Positions 1 through 13,019 of a stretch of DNA of 64,000 nt are shown here, piece after piece (within the stretch, counting starts at the first letter, position 1; each line of letters starts with the position of its first letter). A program made the position numbers and the translations under genes. The stretch covers positions 925,310 through 989,309 of the forward strand of contig FJOG01000010.1 of the NCBI GenBank assembly GCA_900073065.1. The letters are read 5' to 3'. The DNA is from Phialocephala subalpina (taxonomy: Eukaryota; Ascomycota; Leotiomycetes; Helotiales; Mollisiaceae). The notes beneath the pieces were generated by a model. That model ran no database searches. It was given only the letters and a program-made list of their open reading frames with translations, and was not told the origin of the DNA.

Positions 1-3000
1 GGGGGAGGTAGGTCTAGATTTTGGGTGCTTAGATGAAAGCTTAAATTTTTGAAGGGAGGGGAAGTGCCATGTGGTTTCTATTCCTGTCCATTTACGGGAG
101 GTTTCCGAGTCAAAAAGAATTTATATCCCTTCCCTTCCACCCTGTTTGGCCTCAAAACTATCCATATGAGAGCTTGAACGAGAAGAAGGAGAACGAGACT
201 CGAAACTCGAAAGCAACGTCGTCACCAAAAAAATTAAAAATTCCACCAATACGGCACAGCCGCGCATTTCATTAATATAAACTCGTCCCCTCTCCGATTC
301 CGCTACCAACCGAGAAAGGCCCATCTAAGCTTGCGGTTAATATATTTGAGTTTCCGGACTGGGTCGTTGCCGTCTGGCCAGCTGGTCGCTTCTTATCCTG
401 ACGCTCCTGCTTGGGGTGCGCGTTTGATGCACAGTTCGGAGTGTAATGGGTGAGATTTCGGGACGGAATATATTAAGTGCAAGGTTGAGGTTATGGTGCG
501 CGGGGGTTTGTTTTATTTTTAGACTTGAGAGGGGGTTCGTGGCTTTGGTGGCTGCATGAGGAAAGTGGGATGGATGTTCATGGACCTTGAATTTGGGGGA
601 GAGGATTCATAATAGGGATGGTAAGGAATGGAGGGGCAGTGAGACATTGTATACCGAAGCGGGGTATTTGATTGGTGAGGCGGAGGGAAATTGATGAATT
701 GGGAATTTGCGCACGCATCATGCTGCCCTATTGCTCACTGAGGAGGCTGTTCACGAGGTCGCTGCCTACAATATCTCTAGAAATTGGGACTGTGTTTGCC
801 GGAAATTGATGGGAAGAAGTGAGGCGCGCGGAAGGACACGAGACGAAAGCGAAACCAAACGTTAACTTCAGATGAACATGGGAATCAAACATCATGACAT
901 ACGTCAGGAGCGCATGATGAGTGAAACCTCAAATTAGACAAGCTTCTAAAGGTTGGATGAAGGAACCCGATGCTTGTGACTTCCAGACTCGAAACCTCGG
1001 TGCACGCGAGACTCACAGCTACGCGCCCTTTTCTTCGTGGAAGCGAGAAGTAGATAGTAGTCCACGCAATCATCACCATCATGACCCTCCAGCTAACGAC
1101 TCGGTGCTTGAGCCTAAACTCCTCAATGTCCTAGACCTTTAGAAATGGCCACGAGAACAAAACGGAGAGGTTGAGAGACGGAGCGGAATATTGTGATCCG
1201 GACTGTATCTAGACCTTGATGCGAAATATAGATTCTGGGTTGCTGCAACTTGTATTGATCATTGATTGATTGACGTTTGCGGGATGTTTTGAGATGAAGC
1301 TTAATGCTATTGCTGGGCTAGATGATGAGGCGGACGGATGTGGACGAAGGAGATGAGTTGGTCCGATTTGGTTGAAAATATATATTAAAAATTGAATCTT
1401 GGATGTTGACAGGAGTTGTTGTGCTAGCTGACGTGGGGAACGTGGACGAGTAGATGAAGAGGCTGTGAAATCCAAGTTGAAGATGCTGATGAAGCGAAAT
1501 GGATTGATAGTGATGTCGATACGAAGACAAAAACGCGATGAGAGAGCATCAAACTGCATGCATATTTGAAAGCGGGATACCTCATGTAGTAAGAGAGCAC
1601 AACATAACCTCGCGGATCCGGATCTTTCCAAATTGCATCAATAGAATGTAGCTGGCCATGTCATGATGTCGGGACTAGGATTTGGGTACCGACATGAACG
1701 AGTTGGGATAATGAGGAACGCCTCATTTGGGCTTTGGAAAGTTTGGAACCCAATTAATATACAACATCCTGGTGCTGGTGCTGGCCTCACTTCCCCAGAC
1801 CTACCTTACCCAATTCCAAGTGCAACGTTCCTCTGTGCTTAGAAATGAAGACCAAAAAGAATACGTACCCCATGCCATGTGACGTGGATTGACAGATGCT
1901 GGTGACTATTGAGAGAGTATTGGGATGGTAAAGTGAAGGATCCGAGGTCAGAGGGTAGTATCCAAATCTTTGGGATTCTGGTAAATGCGAAAATGTCCAA
2001 ATCATAGGGAAGAAAACACCAAAATGGATACACCTAGGAAAATTGACATGCGACTTCGTAGACGCGGAGGAGAATCCGAGGAGCGGTTGAGGTGACACAG
2101 CATGATCTCTATCCCATCAATATTGGGGCTGCCTAGTCTTCTTACCATTATCAGTTAATCAATAAAAACTCAGAATGGAGGATCCGAGGTCTGAGAGGAG
2201 TATCCAGAATACCAGAGCTCTGGTAAACATGGTGGACCGTCAAATGAAAGCTGGGGAAGAAGTTGAAGGCTTGGGATGGCACGGGTTCCGAGATTTGAAT
2301 CGTGGAGAAACATGGGGAAGTACTGTATGACGCTGAAACCAAACCTGGAAGGAAAGTGTTTATTGTTTCCAGAACATGAAGGTTGTGGTAAGCACCATGA
2401 ACATTGAGCGGACAAAGTCGGAATCAGAACGCTGTGGAGATGAAGGATTATGGAATTGACAAGAGATGCGAGTGCCGCTGTCACATCCCCTACGGGGAAG
2501 GTTGAAACTCAATCTCATTTGCGATGATCAACAGGAACATGGAAATTTAAGCTCCCAGAATTTGACTTACGTGTCTCACAACATCAAGCATCAAGCACGA
2601 GTGATCATCGAGAGGTACAGGTACGAAGCACTGTTCTATTCTTGTATCATTGTCACGAGCATCAGGAGCAGATAATCAGACTGTAGCATGTTTGATATCC
2701 ATTCATTCATCGCCATGCAAAATATATGCATCAAAGGGTATACTTTTCATCATCCATTCGTCCATTATCCACAAATCATCTTCGTCGTTGTCGTCGATTA
2801 CTCCGGATCACCCTCACCCAACCATAAAACAGAGATACGAGAAGAGAGATGATCAGCTCGGAAACCTTTCAAAGATACCCGCCCACTGCCATTCTCTCCC
2901 TCTCCTGATAGATTTCCAATTTGATGTCAACACCATCATTACGCTCCAATGCCGCTTGCCCATAAACCCAAATAATGATAGAGAAGTGCTGTCCGAAACC

Positions 3001-3163
3001 TTCTCCTCCCAAATAAATAACCCAATCCTGAGAAGGTATGCGAGGAGCGAAATGTGAAGCCAGAGCAAGATGCGAAACCGCGTTGGTGGGAAAATGTAAG
3101 AATCGAAATATGTCGTGAGAAATTTTGTCGTGAGAAATTCGTAAACGAGGCACCGCTGCACCC
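1..3163. other. Intergenic region, no supported gene
   Basis: I see no convincing coding sequence here. The open frames are short, overlap on opposite strands and show no recognisable motif. The only structure noticed is a pair of similar stretches, near 1936-1986 and 2177-2226, which both start with a shared GGATCCGAGGTC block. The stretch could hold promoters or UTRs of neighbouring genes. Confidence 0.5.
1936..2226. repeat. Two diverged copies of a ~50-bp sequence
   Basis: The segments near 1936-1986 and 2177-2226 share GGATCCGAGGTC followed by similar GAG-rich and AGTATCCA blocks and an ending TCTGGTAAA. They are direct repeats about 240 bp apart and noticeably diverged. No coding role or mobile-element ends are visible. 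Confidence 0.5.
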
Positions 3164-3832
3164 TCAATTTCTGCGGTGTTGGCGAGAACTTCGTCGCTCA
3201 ACTCGTGACTGTTGCCTAAATCCTCCTCTCGCGGGAATCGTCCCCTGCTCAAATCTACACGCAATATCCTCATGTCTCTCCGTCGCGCTCTGCCACATAT
3301 CTAGCGGTGTAGTTGTTTCGACATCTATATCTCGCATTCGGGGCGACTTATGAGGCCGTGGAGATGGGGAGGTGGGTGGTGAGGAGATGTTGCAGGAGCG
3401 GAGAGCGAGGCGGACGGTGTTGTAGAGGTCTTCGTCGAGGGCTGCGTCGTAAGCAGAGAGTGTGGGGACGGATTCGTGAGACGATGTGGGCGACAAGTGA
3501 GCATTTTGAGGGTAGTTGTAGGCATCCGCCGAGTCGTAGACCGCTTGATCCGCATTTGCGAAGAAACCACTTGTGTCCAGAAACGATGCATCGTGATCCT
3601 CCGGAAACAAAACCCAGTCGTGATATCCAGCTTTATGAGAATATGACTCGCCGTTGGGAGAGGAGAAGAAGCCGCTGTCGTGGAAAGAGTTGGTTGTTTG
3701 GGTGCCTGGAGTGACGTCGAAAGTGTCTTTGTAAAGTGTTGACGGAGTCTTGGGAGTTTGATGTGCCTTGTTCGCAGGTTTTGAGGGAGTCATGATGCCT
3801 TGGGGGACGGCGGATTGTCGAGTAGAAGCCAT
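3164..3832 (-). CDS. Hypothetical protein, Ser/Pro-rich, unrecognised
   Basis: Single-exon reading of 222 residues on the minus strand. The composition is that of a real but disordered fungal protein. It has an N-terminal Thr/Pro/Lys-rich segment (TPSKP, TPKTPST), a middle part rich in Asp, Tyr and Phe (residues about 50-110), a Ser/Pro patch (SSPPTSPSPRPHKSPR near residue 155) and a basic Arg-rich end. No enzyme motif, signal peptide or membrane segment is visible. A TATATA-like stretch lies about 125 bp upstream of the start (near 3958-3964). The C-terminus is uncertain: a second frame is open from about 3273 to 2869, so a missed splice could change the last 40 residues. I do not recognise a family. 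Confidence 0.6.
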   Translation of the reverse strand: MASTRQSAVPQGIMTPSKPANKAHQTPKTPSTLYKDTFDVTPGTQTTNSFHDSGFFSSPNGESYSHKAGYHDWVLFPEDHDASFLDTSGFFANADQAVYDSADAYNYPQNAHLSPTSSHESVPTLSAYDAALDEDLYNTVRLALRSCNISSPPTSPSPRPHKSPRMRDIDVETTTPLDMWQSATERHEDIACRFEQGTIPARGGFRQQSRVERRSSRQHRRN

Positions 3833-6287
3833 GGTGAGAGCGAGGACTAGGCAGCGACATCAGTAAAGGCAGTCTGGGGTAAATGGGAAGTCCTGCGTAC
3901 ATGTTCTGATTTTGAATCCGGGAAGTGGTGTGGAATTGTCTGCAGGACTGGAGTGCAATATATAGGAAGGGAAGAGAGTCTGAGAGAGTTGAAGAATTGG
4001 TTATGAGGAAAGAAGAATTGACCGAGTCGGAAGGGTATGGGCAGCAGACTCGCTTCGCGAAAGGTGAACTGAGAGTGAGAGCAGACGAGACGAAAAGGCG
4101 GACGAGCTACCGCGCAGCTGCGCAGGACTCTGACAGACCCCACGCACGCGAAGGACTTACCTCTGCAACGCACTTCTTCCCCTCCGCACCAACGTCAATC
4201 GGGAGAAAAAAAAGGTATATAGGTAAGACCAATCCATTATGACAACACAGTGCACTGCACGCATTGCCATAATCATCCCTCGGCGGCATCATCGACTTCG
4301 ATACTTCTCCTGGTACTAGAGGGCACTTCCCTTGGCACGCCTCTGCCCGCGAGTGTATGGAGGACTTCGGTGTGTCGAGTGTGGGAGTAAGGATTAGCCA
4401 ATGGGCTGTCGTGGATTGCATATTTTGTGGGTCGAAATCCTTCCAGATGGCCGGAGACGGTCATTGGCTGACCCGAGGTGCATAAAAGCGCAGTATTGGA
4501 GCGTATTAGAGCGAGAATCAGGCAGACAAAGGAGGAGTGGCGTGTGGTTGTCGAGAGCGAGAGAACGCAGAGCAGCAATTCTCCAGCAGCGCTGAGAGCG
4601 AGCAACGGGCACAGAACAGGAGTGCGAAAAAGGCTCGCCCTTATATGAACCTTTCATCCTTCTCGCCCCAGACAGTGGAGATTATGCACCGAGTGAGCAG
4701 TTACAGGGGTACAAGGACACCATGAAGAGACCGAGCAAGGGACGACACCACTAAGTAATCCCTGAGCATGCCTCCAGTTCCTTACCGCCCGCCACTGGAG
4801 TAAAACACTGCACACTGATTCGACTGGCCGTGATTGCTGGTGCGAAGGTGTGGGCTTGACCGCAGATCGCCTGACAGCATGCGAATGGGCGCAGCGTTGG
4901 TGTGAGACGCCGTGTCCAGGCAGAAGCAGAGGATCGCGACGTCGGAGGGCTGGCCAAGCAGGTGAAGAAGAGTTGCCAACATGGGCTGGATATGGCTGGA
5001 TATGGCTGGCCATGGCTGGCGATGTATCAAAACGAACTTTCCAGCATCACCGTGCGACGCTGTGAGAGTGTGCATGGCATCTCGAGGGTTTCAACGCTGT
5101 GAGTGGTGACATCGAGACTCCATCGTCAACACTCACCTCAACCAACCGCTCGAGATGCTGCATCCGAGTCTGCCGTCGAAATCCTTTCGCTGACGATATG
5201 CAGAGCTGATGGATCATGACTGAAGGATTCAAGTTGTTTATGACTCCTACCGAATCGATACACAGAGACAGTGTTGACAAGGAGACATCGCCGACAACTC
5301 ATCCTGTATGCCTTCCTGTATTCTCCCGGAATGAACACCGAACGGGCTTCTGACACGTCAAGAGAGCCTGTTTGCTCGAGGCAGTCACAGTCGCCTTGGT
5401 ACAGTACCCATGATGCTTGATGGCAGGCCGCATGCAGTTATATCCGTATCCGCTTGAACACAATATCGATGCAATGCATTGCATCGAGCCGCTCGAGGCT
5501 TCCGTGAGAGGAAAACAAAGTGGTGTCCAAAAATGATTCGTTTGGAATGCGCCTTCCCATTTAAGGTTACACCAACACGTGATGCGCACTTACTCGCAAC
5601 ATTCCTCACTTCGTGTCCTCCTTTCCAAACTTCGCTGTCCTCAGAATCTCAACTTAGAATCGTCTGACGATGTCTCTATCATCTGTGCGTGAGTTTCCAG
5701 AGCATGCCAGCTGAAAACATGAGGTGTAGTTAAAACTCGCATCTGTTCATTTTCGCGTCGTTTCTTCATCTCTCATCTCTCACCTTTCAACATCAGACTC
5801 CGTCCGTCTTGGCCCCCCTCTCTGACTCGTGGATTAAATTGCTTTTCCTCCACATGTATATCCTCACCCACAGCCTACTCTCCGAGCTGTGGAGATAAAA
5901 TTCTTGGCCTCAGTACCTGCATTAGAATGTTTGATCGAAAGAAGACTTTCCTCCTCTCTTATCCCTTTTGCGAGAAGTTTGTTTCTAAATACCGGTGCGC
6001 AACTGGCTAACCGGCTATGGATCAATCGGGCCAAGACACCCCGCACTCTATTATGCATGTCACTTCCAGGTCCCTCCCATGTTTTTTAGAAAAGTTTCAC
6101 CGGAACATGGAAAGGACAGTGTTTTGAAAAGATGAGATGAAGCTTTACTTTTCTTTTGATTGTTCCTTTCGAGATTCTATAAGTCTAGACTGTTTCTCTT
6201 GGTCCGAAATGAGTGCTTGATCTAATGCTTCATCTGTTTTGTTTGAACTAGTCTTTCGTTCCGCATTGATTCTGTCTTTTAGCCAAG
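3833..6287. other. Intergenic region between divergent genes
   Basis: This 2.4-kb spacer separates the minus-strand gene ending its start at 3832 from the plus-strand polygalacturonase. Only short, mutually overlapping open frames occur, none with a recognisable domain. A small imperfect tandem run of GGCTGGATAT-type units lies at about 4983-5016. A possible carbon-catabolite repressor (CreA-type SYGGRG) site on the minus strand is at 6039-6044, about 245 bp upstream of the polygalacturonase start. Confidence 0.5.
6039..6044 (-). promoter_or_regulatory. Candidate CreA-type carbon-repressor site
   Basis: The plus strand reads CCCCGC, so the minus strand reads GCGGGG, which fits the CreA consensus SYGGRG. 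It lies about 245 bp upstream of the endopolygalacturonase start. Pectinase genes in ascomycetes are commonly under carbon catabolite repression. A six-base match is weak evidence by itself. Confidence 0.25.
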
Positions 6288-7504
6288 ATGCGTTCCAGTC
6301 TTTTCTTCTCCTCGTTATCGGTCTTGATGACCGCTGTTGTCGCCGACTGTCAATCGGCATGCGTTTGTACAGAGTACTCTCAAATCGCTCCAGCAGTAGC
6401 GAACTGTACCAATATCATTTTGCAGGATATCGCTGCTCCACCAAATGGCAGTATTGATCTTTCCAAGCTCCAGGCAAATTCGGTCGTCACCTTCAAAGGC
6501 AAGACGACGTTTGGGTTCACGAATTCGAGTTCGTTTGATTCGATGACGTTTGGGGGGAAGAATGTTACCATTACCGCAACACCAGATGCTATCATCGACG
6601 GAGGCGGGCAATTGTATTGGGATGGGTTGGGGAGTAATGGTGGGCTTCCGAAGTATGTTTGCCCCCCTTTCCTATCACCAAAATCATGTGCTGATGGAAG
6701 CAGGCCGAATCATTTCATTGTCGTGAAAATGACACAAGGTTCAGTCATCAAGAATCTGCATATCCAGAATTGGCCAGCGCATCTTTTCAGTATTGGCTCA
6801 TCATCCAACTTGACTGTCCGCGATATTGTCCTTGATAATTCGGCTGGTGATGCGCCGAACAATCGTTCTAATGGCTTGGCTGCGGCTCACAACTCTGATG
6901 GAGTTGGTGTCTCTGGTAGCAGCAATATCTTGATTGACAATATCAAAGTCCATAACCAGGATGATTGCGTTGCTGTCACAAGTGGCAATAACATTACTGT
7001 CTCAAACATGTACTGCTTCGGTAGCCACGGGCTGAGCATTGGATCTATTGGTGGAAAGGCGAATAACAATGTTACCAACGTTTTGGTATGTCTCTCCTCA
7101 TCCTCAGTTGCTTGGAGCCTAGATCGATTGACTTCTCGCAGTTCACAGACAGCACCCTCGTAAACTCCACAAACGGCGCACGCATAAAATCAAACTTCAA
7201 CACCACAGGCTTCATCTCCAACATCACCTACTCCAACATCGCCCTCCAGAATATTGACACCTACGGCATCGACGTCCAGCAAGATTACCTCAACGGCGGT
7301 CCCACCGGATCCCCATCAAACGGAGTCATCATCTCCAATATTCTGTTCAAGAATGTTACTGGTACTACGACGTCGGACGGGACGAATTATTATGTTCTTT
7401 GCGGGGATGGAAGTTGTAGCAATATTGCGTTCGAGGATGTGCATATCACAGGTGGCGGAAAGAACAGCTCGTGTAATCAACCAGCGACGGGATGCCCTGC
7501 TTAG
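6288..7504 (+). CDS. Endopolygalacturonase (glycoside hydrolase family 28)
   Basis: Secreted enzyme predicted to hydrolyse alpha-1,4 links of homogalacturonan (pectin) outside the cell. Two exons, 6288-7085 and 7142-7504, joined over a 56-bp intron (GTATGT...CAG, phase 0), give 386 residues, close to the family's usual length. The first ~20 residues form a signal peptide (hydrophobic run, cut probably after VVA). GH28 active-site blocks are present in order: NSDG (family NTDG) near residue 204, QDDC near 225, a GSHGLSIGSIGG block near 247 (family GGHGLSIG) and RIK near 281 in exon 2. The three catalytic Asp, the His and the RIK pair are therefore all kept. The beta-helix is suggested by many Asn/Ile/Val repeats. 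The neighbour at 10241 is an MFS sugar porter. Endo- rather than exo-acting is inferred from the NSDG/GHG context. Confidence 0.93.
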
Positions 7505-7820
7505 AGCGGGGGAGAGAAGTAGGAGAAGAAGAGGTGTGTAGATACGAGGGATACTTCACTGTATATATATGAGGCCTGGTATACATAATCCAACCATGCC
7601 ATAACGCTAAATGCAGCAATATTTGAACAACCACCGCCTCCAACCCAATTTTGGTAGTCTTGTCTCGCCTTCCGATCTCATTCACAGATCCCCATCACAA
7701 TCCCCAACACTATATACATCACAAAGACATTGCGCTTCATCCGGACAACTACTTCTTGTTAGCTTCTGCTCCTTCCCCTTGTCAAAAAGAAAAGAAGAAA
7801 AAAAGGCGAGAAAGAAGAAC
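7505..7820. other. Convergent 3' spacer
   Basis: 316 bp between the stop of the plus-strand polygalacturonase and the stop of the minus-strand DUF3431 gene. It is presumably shared 3' UTR and terminator sequence. A TATATATATGAG stretch follows the polygalacturonase stop by about 60 bp. No gene is seen. Confidence 0.5.
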
Positions 7821-8694
7821 TCACAACTCATCCTCCATCCCAAACCACAAATGCCACGTATATTCCAACACCCTTCCACTCTCCCTACTGCTCACATTCG
7901 TTTTGATCAGCCAACTTCTGAGCGCTTCCCATTCCGCTCTACTCCGTCTCCTCACTCTTTGCTTCGAGACGGCGAATTGTGCACAGCATGGAGCTGCTAT
8001 CTTTTCTGGCAATTTTTGTTTCTTCCCTTCCTCGTCTAGCCAGAACTCATGAAGAACAGATGAAATGAGGACATCTCGACTTGCGGATTTGAGATCAGAG
8101 AGAGGAGCAACGTCTCCGGAGAGGGTTATGATGTTTTCGCAGCCTGGGAGGCAGCGAGGTGAGATGTAGCCGTCTCGAAGCACCGTTTCGGGATTCAGAT
8201 GCTTCAACTCATACCCTGAACTAAACATCTGGTGCCAAGCCTGGTTATGATCGTGGTGGAAGAACATCACATCGGACAAGGTGTCGTAATGGTCGATTAT
8301 CCAGGTTAGGTAGACCATTGCTTCATTGCCTTTGTTTATTGGGACTGTCAACTCCGCTGTCGTATCATCTGTAGTGTAAACCTATTTCCCAGAACTCTCG
8401 TCAGTATACCTCCTCCCATCTCAACTCAAATTTTCAAAAACAGAAAGGTGAGTTTGGGCGTACATAAGGAGTCCAATGCGAGTCCCGCAACGCAGGATCC
8501 AGCCAAGTGAGGTTTGAAGATGTTGTGGATGCGATGATGAGCGCTTTGGAGAGGTGAGGGTATGGGTTGTGCGGTTTCCGAGGGTTGGAGGGAGTTATTG
8601 TCCATCTTAGGATGAGAGTGACGAAGAGGGCGGCGAGGAGGGGTTTGGAGAGGAAGATGAGGAGGCGGTGGGTTCGGCGGGATGTGAGTGCCAT
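7821..8694 (-). CDS. DUF3431 family protein, single membrane anchor
   Basis: Two exons, 8694-8464 and 8381-7821, joined across an 82-bp intron (GTACGC...TAG, phase 0), give 263 residues. Residues about 9-28 are a hydrophobic anchor preceded by Arg/His residues (SRRTHRLLIFLSKPLLAAL), as in a type II membrane protein facing the secretory lumen. The hallmark DUF3431 block spans the splice: TDD, LTVPINKGNEAMVYL, then a WIIDHYDTL segment and a HHDHNQAWHQ segment. The C-terminal part keeps the aromatic WHLWFG ending. The function of DUF3431 is not known; a glycosylation-related role is sometimes suspected from fold, and I cannot show it here. An in-frame ATG ten codons upstream (8724) is possible, but 8694 places the basic anchor at the N-terminus. 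Confidence 0.87.
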
Positions 8695-10240
8695 TTCGTC
8701 TCTTTCCTTCTTTCCCTCCTTCAATCAAATGAAAACAAATCGAGACTTGAGGATGAGATGTCAGAGGTGGGAGAGATCAGATGAAAACAACTTGGCACGC
8801 AGAAAGACGAGATATATATTTTTCAGAAAGCTTTAACTGCTTGTTACAAGGGGAGCTGTGTGATCTGCATCAGATGAACGATAAGAATGTTCGGGAGAGA
8901 TTTTGAAACAGGAGCACAGAAAGGGGGAGGAATGGTGAAACGTGCTTCAGGTCGCGTCTGTGCGGCCACCTTCGGCAAAAGTTGGGAATAACCTCATGCT
9001 TTTGGCGAGATGATGAACTTCGCGATCTCGTAACTCTCAGTCTTCGACGCGATGAGATAGTGAGTATAGCAAAGATCGAATCTGAGGGAAAGGAATGAAA
9101 CTCAAACATCTCTGGTGTGAGGCGGGATTGATGTCAATCCGTTGGTGAGCCTTGAAACATGTGAATTATGGTCACGTGTTGGTCATACAATCCCTCGATA
9201 TTCTTGGGTGGGAAGGTTGTCACTGAGTGGTGGCAGAGAGACAAGAGAAAGAGGCAGCAATTTCCGCACACTTTGTTAAGATTTCAGAAGGCATTTGGGT
9301 AGACGCAGAGTAGATGAAGCGGAAGGATCCTGGAAGTAAATGAGAGATTCAGCGGCGACACGCTAATTTTTAGGCTCGAGCTTAGCGCTCAACGCGCTGG
9401 ACCCCTATTTCCCGATCGACTTCCGCGATCTCATCCTTCTTCTGCAAGGGCAAGGAAGCATCTGTTTACGAAGTACAACTCGTTATCGTATCCTCCACCG
9501 GATCCATTTAAAAGAGCTAGTCACTCTCCCACAGCAAGGAAAAAGAATTTCCGTACAGGTCGTCAGATTGAGCGGCTCATCATCCGTAACTGCCGCTTGC
9601 AAGTTGCAACTCCCGGCAGTCATGCCATGCTCCTCCTCCCATACCCTCTTTCCAGCATCATTCTTATATGCGCTCCAATTGAGAAGTTCCGAGGAGATGC
9701 ACGACAGATTCAGGCTGTACATCCCGGAGGGAATTACTCAGGATCAAGGAAGCTTGAATCAGGAGACGTCGCGGCTCACGAGATATGAGGCTCGAGGTCA
9801 AGAGACGATATGGAGATAACGGATTTTCTAGGTACGCTCCAGTCAAAAAAAAAGGAGAGTAGATCTCTGATAATGTGGAACTTATATACGTGGCGGAAAA
9901 TTTCTTTTCAAGCTTTGGCGTTTTATGGGGAAGAACGGGGAGTGGGGAGCACAAGACGTTGTCGGCCACTAGATGGCGTGTTGCGTAAAAGTCGATACTG
10001 AGGGATGTCCTGGAGACAACATTTTTCACCCCATGCGCCCCAGTTGTGAGCTCGTGATGAGAGGTCAGATATCGTAGAGTCGTATGTTTCGTGGAGAAAT
10101 GGAGAACTATGGGGATGTTGGAGAGCTGGGGACTCAGTGGAGTTGATATAACAGGTGAGACATGCCCAAACGTTTTCATTTGCCTCTTCTCAGAATTATC
10201 GACATAATCTATAGCAATTCTATAAACCTCAACTAGAATC
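8695..10240. other. Intergenic region between divergent genes
   Basis: About 1.5 kb separating the divergent DUF3431 gene and sugar porter. A 201-codon open frame on the minus strand (10269-9664) crosses the porter's start and has no recognisable domain, so I treat it as chance. The region probably holds both promoters. I see no RNA gene or transposon end. Confidence 0.5.
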
Positions 10241-12333
10241 ATGGGGTACACTACGCCCAAAATCAACAATGTCTACTTCCTGGCAGCGATTTCCACCATG
10301 GGTGGGATGCTGTGAGTATTCCCCTCCTAAAGCGGGACGCACCAACTCACGATCTTCTAGGTTCGGTTTCGATATCTCCTCCATGTCAGCCATTATTGGC
10401 ACATCTCAATACGTAGATTATTTCAACAACCCGCAAGGTATCGTGCAAGGAGGAATTGGAAGCGCACTTGCTGGCGGTTCGGTTATCGGAGCTATGATGG
10501 CTGGCCCGGTATCCAATAGGATGGGTCGAAGAGACTCAATTATGTTTGCCTGCTTCTGGTGGCTACTTGGTACATCTCGTAAGTCATTCCATTCGCTCGT
10601 CCATGTCCCATTTAGACAGACTTGCTGACTATTTGCAGTGCAAGCTGGGTGTAACGGTATTCCTATGCTCATCATCGGACGTTTCGTGAACGGTATCTGT
10701 ATTGGTATCACTTCATCCCAAGTTCCCGTCTACCTCGCCGAGATCGCAAAGAAAGAGAGCAGAGGCTCCATCATCGTCATCCAGCAATGGTCCATAGAAT
10801 GGGGTATCTTCATCATGTACTTGTGAGTTTTCTCTCCTTGACTTCTCTCTCATGCAACATTCTAATGATCCCCAGTGTTGGCTACGGCTGCAAGTTCATC
10901 ACAACAACTCCAACAGCATCATTCAGAACCGCCTGGGCCATTCAACTAGTACCATGCTTTATCCTCATCATCGGACTTCCCTTTTTGCACGAATCGCCTC
11001 GGTGGCTGGCGAAAGTTGGACGAGAAAAGGAATGTATCGCTGTGCTTGCGGATATTCAGGCGAAAGGGAATATCGATGATCCACTTGTGGTGGCTGAGTG
11101 GGAGGAAATCTCGACTGTCCTCGCTGCTGAGCGAGAAGGTCAGAAGGTACGCATCGTTCAATTGTCCAAAATCGGTCGAGACACTATACTGACGGAAAAG
11201 AAAGGGATGGAAGCGCTTTGTGAAGAATAGCATGTGGAAACGGACCTTTGCTGGTGTTTCCGTACAAGCCTGGTATGCGTCGTCCTCACACCTCAAAAGT
11301 TTCCCCCGTCAGACAGCCGAGCTCCCTTCAACTTGTCCGCCATGCTTGACTCCTAAAAATTCTCGCAGCATAGAATCTAATTTCTTGATAGGCAGCAGTT
11401 ATCTGGAGCAAACGTCATGATGTACTATGTTGTTTATATATTCGATATGGCTGGTATGACAGGCAACGTTGGGTTGACGTCTTCCGGAGTTCAATACGCC
11501 GTTTTCATCATCGGGACATTCGTCAGTAACATGGGAACTTTGATCGCGAGCGCACTGACCAGGCCATAGTTCACATTTTTCTTCATTGACAAAACGGGTC
11601 GGAGACCACTTTTGATATATGGGGCTCTTGCCATGGGTATCTGTCATTTTATTGTCGGCGGGGTCATGGGAACCTAGTGCGCTCTATTTAACCCCAATGC
11701 TCATCTGGAAAGCCACACTAACCTGTGGATAGCGGAGTCTACTTGCCAGACGGCCTCGACGGCAACCTCAGTGTTAGAATAAAAGGTATGTCCAATTCAT
11801 CTGCCGCGCTATCATCATATAAGCTAACACAACACTCAGTCACCGGCCCACCAGCCTATACGGTCATAGCATTCGTTTACATCCTCGTCCTCGTATACGC
11901 TCTCACCCTAGCCCCAATCGCCTGGGTCTACGCTGCAGAAATCTGGTCGTTAGAGACGAGAGCTGATGGAATGTCACTTGCCTCCATCGCCAACTGGCTG
12001 TTCAATTTTGCCATTGGACTCTTCCTCCCCTCTGCATTTCAGAATATTAGTTGGAAGATATTCATTATTTTCGGGGTTCTGTGTATTGGTGCTTCGGCTC
12101 AGGCGTTTCTTTCGTATCCTGAAACGGCGGGCAAGACGCTTGAAGAGGTCGAGCATTCGTTCCAAAAAGGCGCTCCATGGCCTTGGCATACGAAGCCTGG
12201 AGGAAGTGGGTTGGATGCAAAGGTTGTTCAGGCTAGAGAACAGGGGCTGAAGATTAGCAATGTCTTGGGAGCAGATGAGGAGATGGCTGAGTACAGGGAG
12301 CATGTGCATCAAGTGGAGAGGACTATTACTTGA
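10241..12333 (+). CDS. MFS sugar porter (12-TM hexose-type transporter)
   Basis: Plasma-membrane sugar transporter of the MFS sugar-porter family. Nine exons (10241-10311, 10361-10578, 10639-10822, 10876-11146, 11205-11272, 11392-11521, 11570-11676, 11733-11785, 11840-12333) with consistent GT/AG borders and phases yield 531 residues, the usual size. Family signatures are all present: GGMLFGFD after TM1, NRMGRRDS in loop 2-3, IGRFVNG and PVYLAEIA before and in TM5, SPRWLAKVGR in the central loop, QQLSGANVMMYY in TM7, DKTGRRPLL in loop 8-9, and PETAGKTLEEVE after TM12. The substrate cannot be read from the sequence. A hexose, or galacturonate given the nearby pectinase, would be reasonable guesses. 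The gene looks intact. Confidence 0.95.
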
Positions 12334-13019
12334 GCTGATGATGGCGTCGCCGATTGGGTGACCGGAATTCTTGGTTTCTTGCAAGGGGTGGGGAGTATAG
12401 CAGAATCAAATACATGAGCTGAACAACATGATATCCGACACTAGTAACTTTCTAACTCCATAATTTAGCATCCATTATTCTTAGATGCTTGCACCTTCTG
12501 ACCCTACTGGTTCACGCCGTCTCTTTACTCCATTTCACGCATCCTACACTGGTGAATCGCCCGCTACACGACGCAATACACCTCCACCCCCAGTTGCACC
12601 TCCGACTACACCTCCCATCACAACCAACTTTACACTTTGACGGGGTGTAGTCATATTCTTCCATGCTTGCTCGAGGCGGTCAGCCTTGAACGCAAGGTAA
12701 ATAAACACGGCCGTAATCACAGCTGAGATTGGAACTGTGGGGGATGTCAGTATGACAGCTACCAGATTGAATCAAGAGGTATCCTTACACATAATTTCAG
12801 ACACGTATCCGAGATCGAGAAATCCCTTGTCATTACGATGGAAAGCGCCGATGTTGATAGCAAAGAATGCTGCCATGAAAGATAGAGGCAGCTGCCGAGG
12901 TTAGCTCCACCCTTTTCAGAACTTGATATCGGAAGACACTTACAAAAATGATTGTAACGACGGTGAATACCATAAGTGTTTTGCCTTGTTTCTCATTTTC
13001 TTCGTTCATCTTGACCGTT

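Noticed and set aside
9664..10269. 201-codon minus-strand open frame across the sugar-porter start
   Set aside because: It overlaps the well-supported porter in antisense and has no domain-like composition.
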